From assembly GCA_002371755.1 (NCBI GenBank), contig DFGM01000062.1:1449-8362 (forward strand): a stretch of DNA of 6,914 bases, read 5' to 3'. This document shows positions 6,616-6,914 of the stretch, one piece after another. The notes beneath the pieces were generated by a model, which was not told the origin of the DNA, ran no database searches, and worked only from the letters and a program-made list of their open reading frames with translations. Position 1 is the first letter of the stretch. Each line of letters starts with the position of its first letter. A program made the translations under genes and the position numbers. The stretch is from Verrucomicrobia bacterium UBA3750. Its GTDB lineage: Bacteria > Verrucomicrobiota > Kiritimatiellia > RFP12 > UBA1067.

Positions 6616-6914
6616 ATGGCTGAAGAGAATAAATCGTCGTTGGACGCGCTGAGCGCGCTTTGCAAGCGCCGCGGTTTCATCTACCATTCGTCGGAGATTT
6701 ACGGCGGCATGCCGGGTTTCTGGGACTACGGTCCGCTGGGCAGCGAGCTGAAGCAGAACGTCAAGGCGGCGTGGTGGCAGTTCACCGTGCGCGGCCGCGA
6801 GGACGTCGCCGGGCTGGACGCCACGATCATCATGCACCCGCGCATCTGGAAGGCGTCCGGCCATCTCGACACCTTCGCGGACCCCATGACGATGTGCAAG
6901 CAGTGCAAGAAGCT
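6616..6914 (+). CDS. glyS: Glycyl-tRNA synthetase, N-terminal part (cut by window edge)
   Basis: This enzyme charges tRNA-Gly with glycine using ATP, in the cytoplasm, for translation. Ninety-nine codons are present. The sequence carries the N-terminal signature of the homodimeric (alpha2) class II glycyl-tRNA synthetase: CKRRGFIYHSSEIYGG at 16-31, GFWDYGPLGSELKQN at 34-48 (leading into the motif 1 dimer-interface region), WW at 53-54, GLDATIIMHPRIWKASGH at 66-83, FADPM at 87-91, and a Cys pair C94-x-x-C97. The catalytic motifs 2 and 3 and the anticodon-binding domain lie beyond the window. The ATG at 6616 is the only good start, since an in-frame TAA lies at 6601-6603, yet no Shine-Dalgarno precedes it and the predicted transcript start is only about five bases away. 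The family call is secure; the gene is also called glyQS in some genomes. Confidence 0.95.
   Translation, partial: MAEENKSSLDALSALCKRRGFIYHSSEIYGGMPGFWDYGPLGSELKQNVKAAWWQFTVRGREDVAGLDATIIMHPRIWKASGHLDTFADPMTMCKQCKK

Noticed and set aside
6598..6864. Minus-strand frame opposite glyS
   Set aside because: The sense strand encodes unmistakable glycyl-tRNA synthetase; the antisense frame is a shadow.

Overview
The window looks like chromosome from a Verrucomicrobiota-type bacterium, most likely Kiritimatiellota. This placement is an inference from three things: an alpha2-type bacterial glycyl-tRNA synthetase, a very large secreted Thr/Ser/Gly/Val/Ala-rich beta-strand protein of a style common in gut and sediment members of that phylum, and short repeats of the type found between genes in such genomes. 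Base composition is moderately to highly GC-rich but uneven. Hand counts give about 46% GC at 2041-2160 and about 68% at 5221-5340.

Layout. Bases 1-243 hold no convincing gene. They contain a short tandem repeat at the window edge (2-25), a perfect 17-bp palindrome flanked by 8-bp direct repeats (73-111), and the ribosome binding site of the next gene (231-235). Bases 244-6339 are one uninterrupted gene for a 2031-residue exported protein. It has a signal peptide, a series of beta-rich modules (two clear copies of a unit of about 210-230 residues plus a decayed third copy, each with an autotransporter-type strand motif), an InlB/Flg_new-like module, a possible lectin-like jelly roll, and a C-terminal module carrying an ALGLDP motif. 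No autotransporter barrel, LPXTG signal or PEP-CTERM signal is present. Bases 6340-6615 are intergenic. They carry two near-identical 22-bp repeats, a strong intrinsic terminator (6440-6484) and an extended -10 promoter (6596-6604). From 6616 to the window end is the start of glyS, the glycyl-tRNA synthetase gene, on the same strand and cut by the edge.

The two genes appear to be independent units. The giant gene is closed by its own terminator, and glyS has its own promoter placed so close to the start codon that its mRNA would be almost leaderless. There is no sign of a multigene operon, phage, transposase, CRISPR array or RNA gene. No clearly new biological system is evident. The most unusual elements are the modular giant surface or secreted protein with its unexplained C-terminal module, the sharp codon-usage change inside that gene, and the short-leader glyS promoter.
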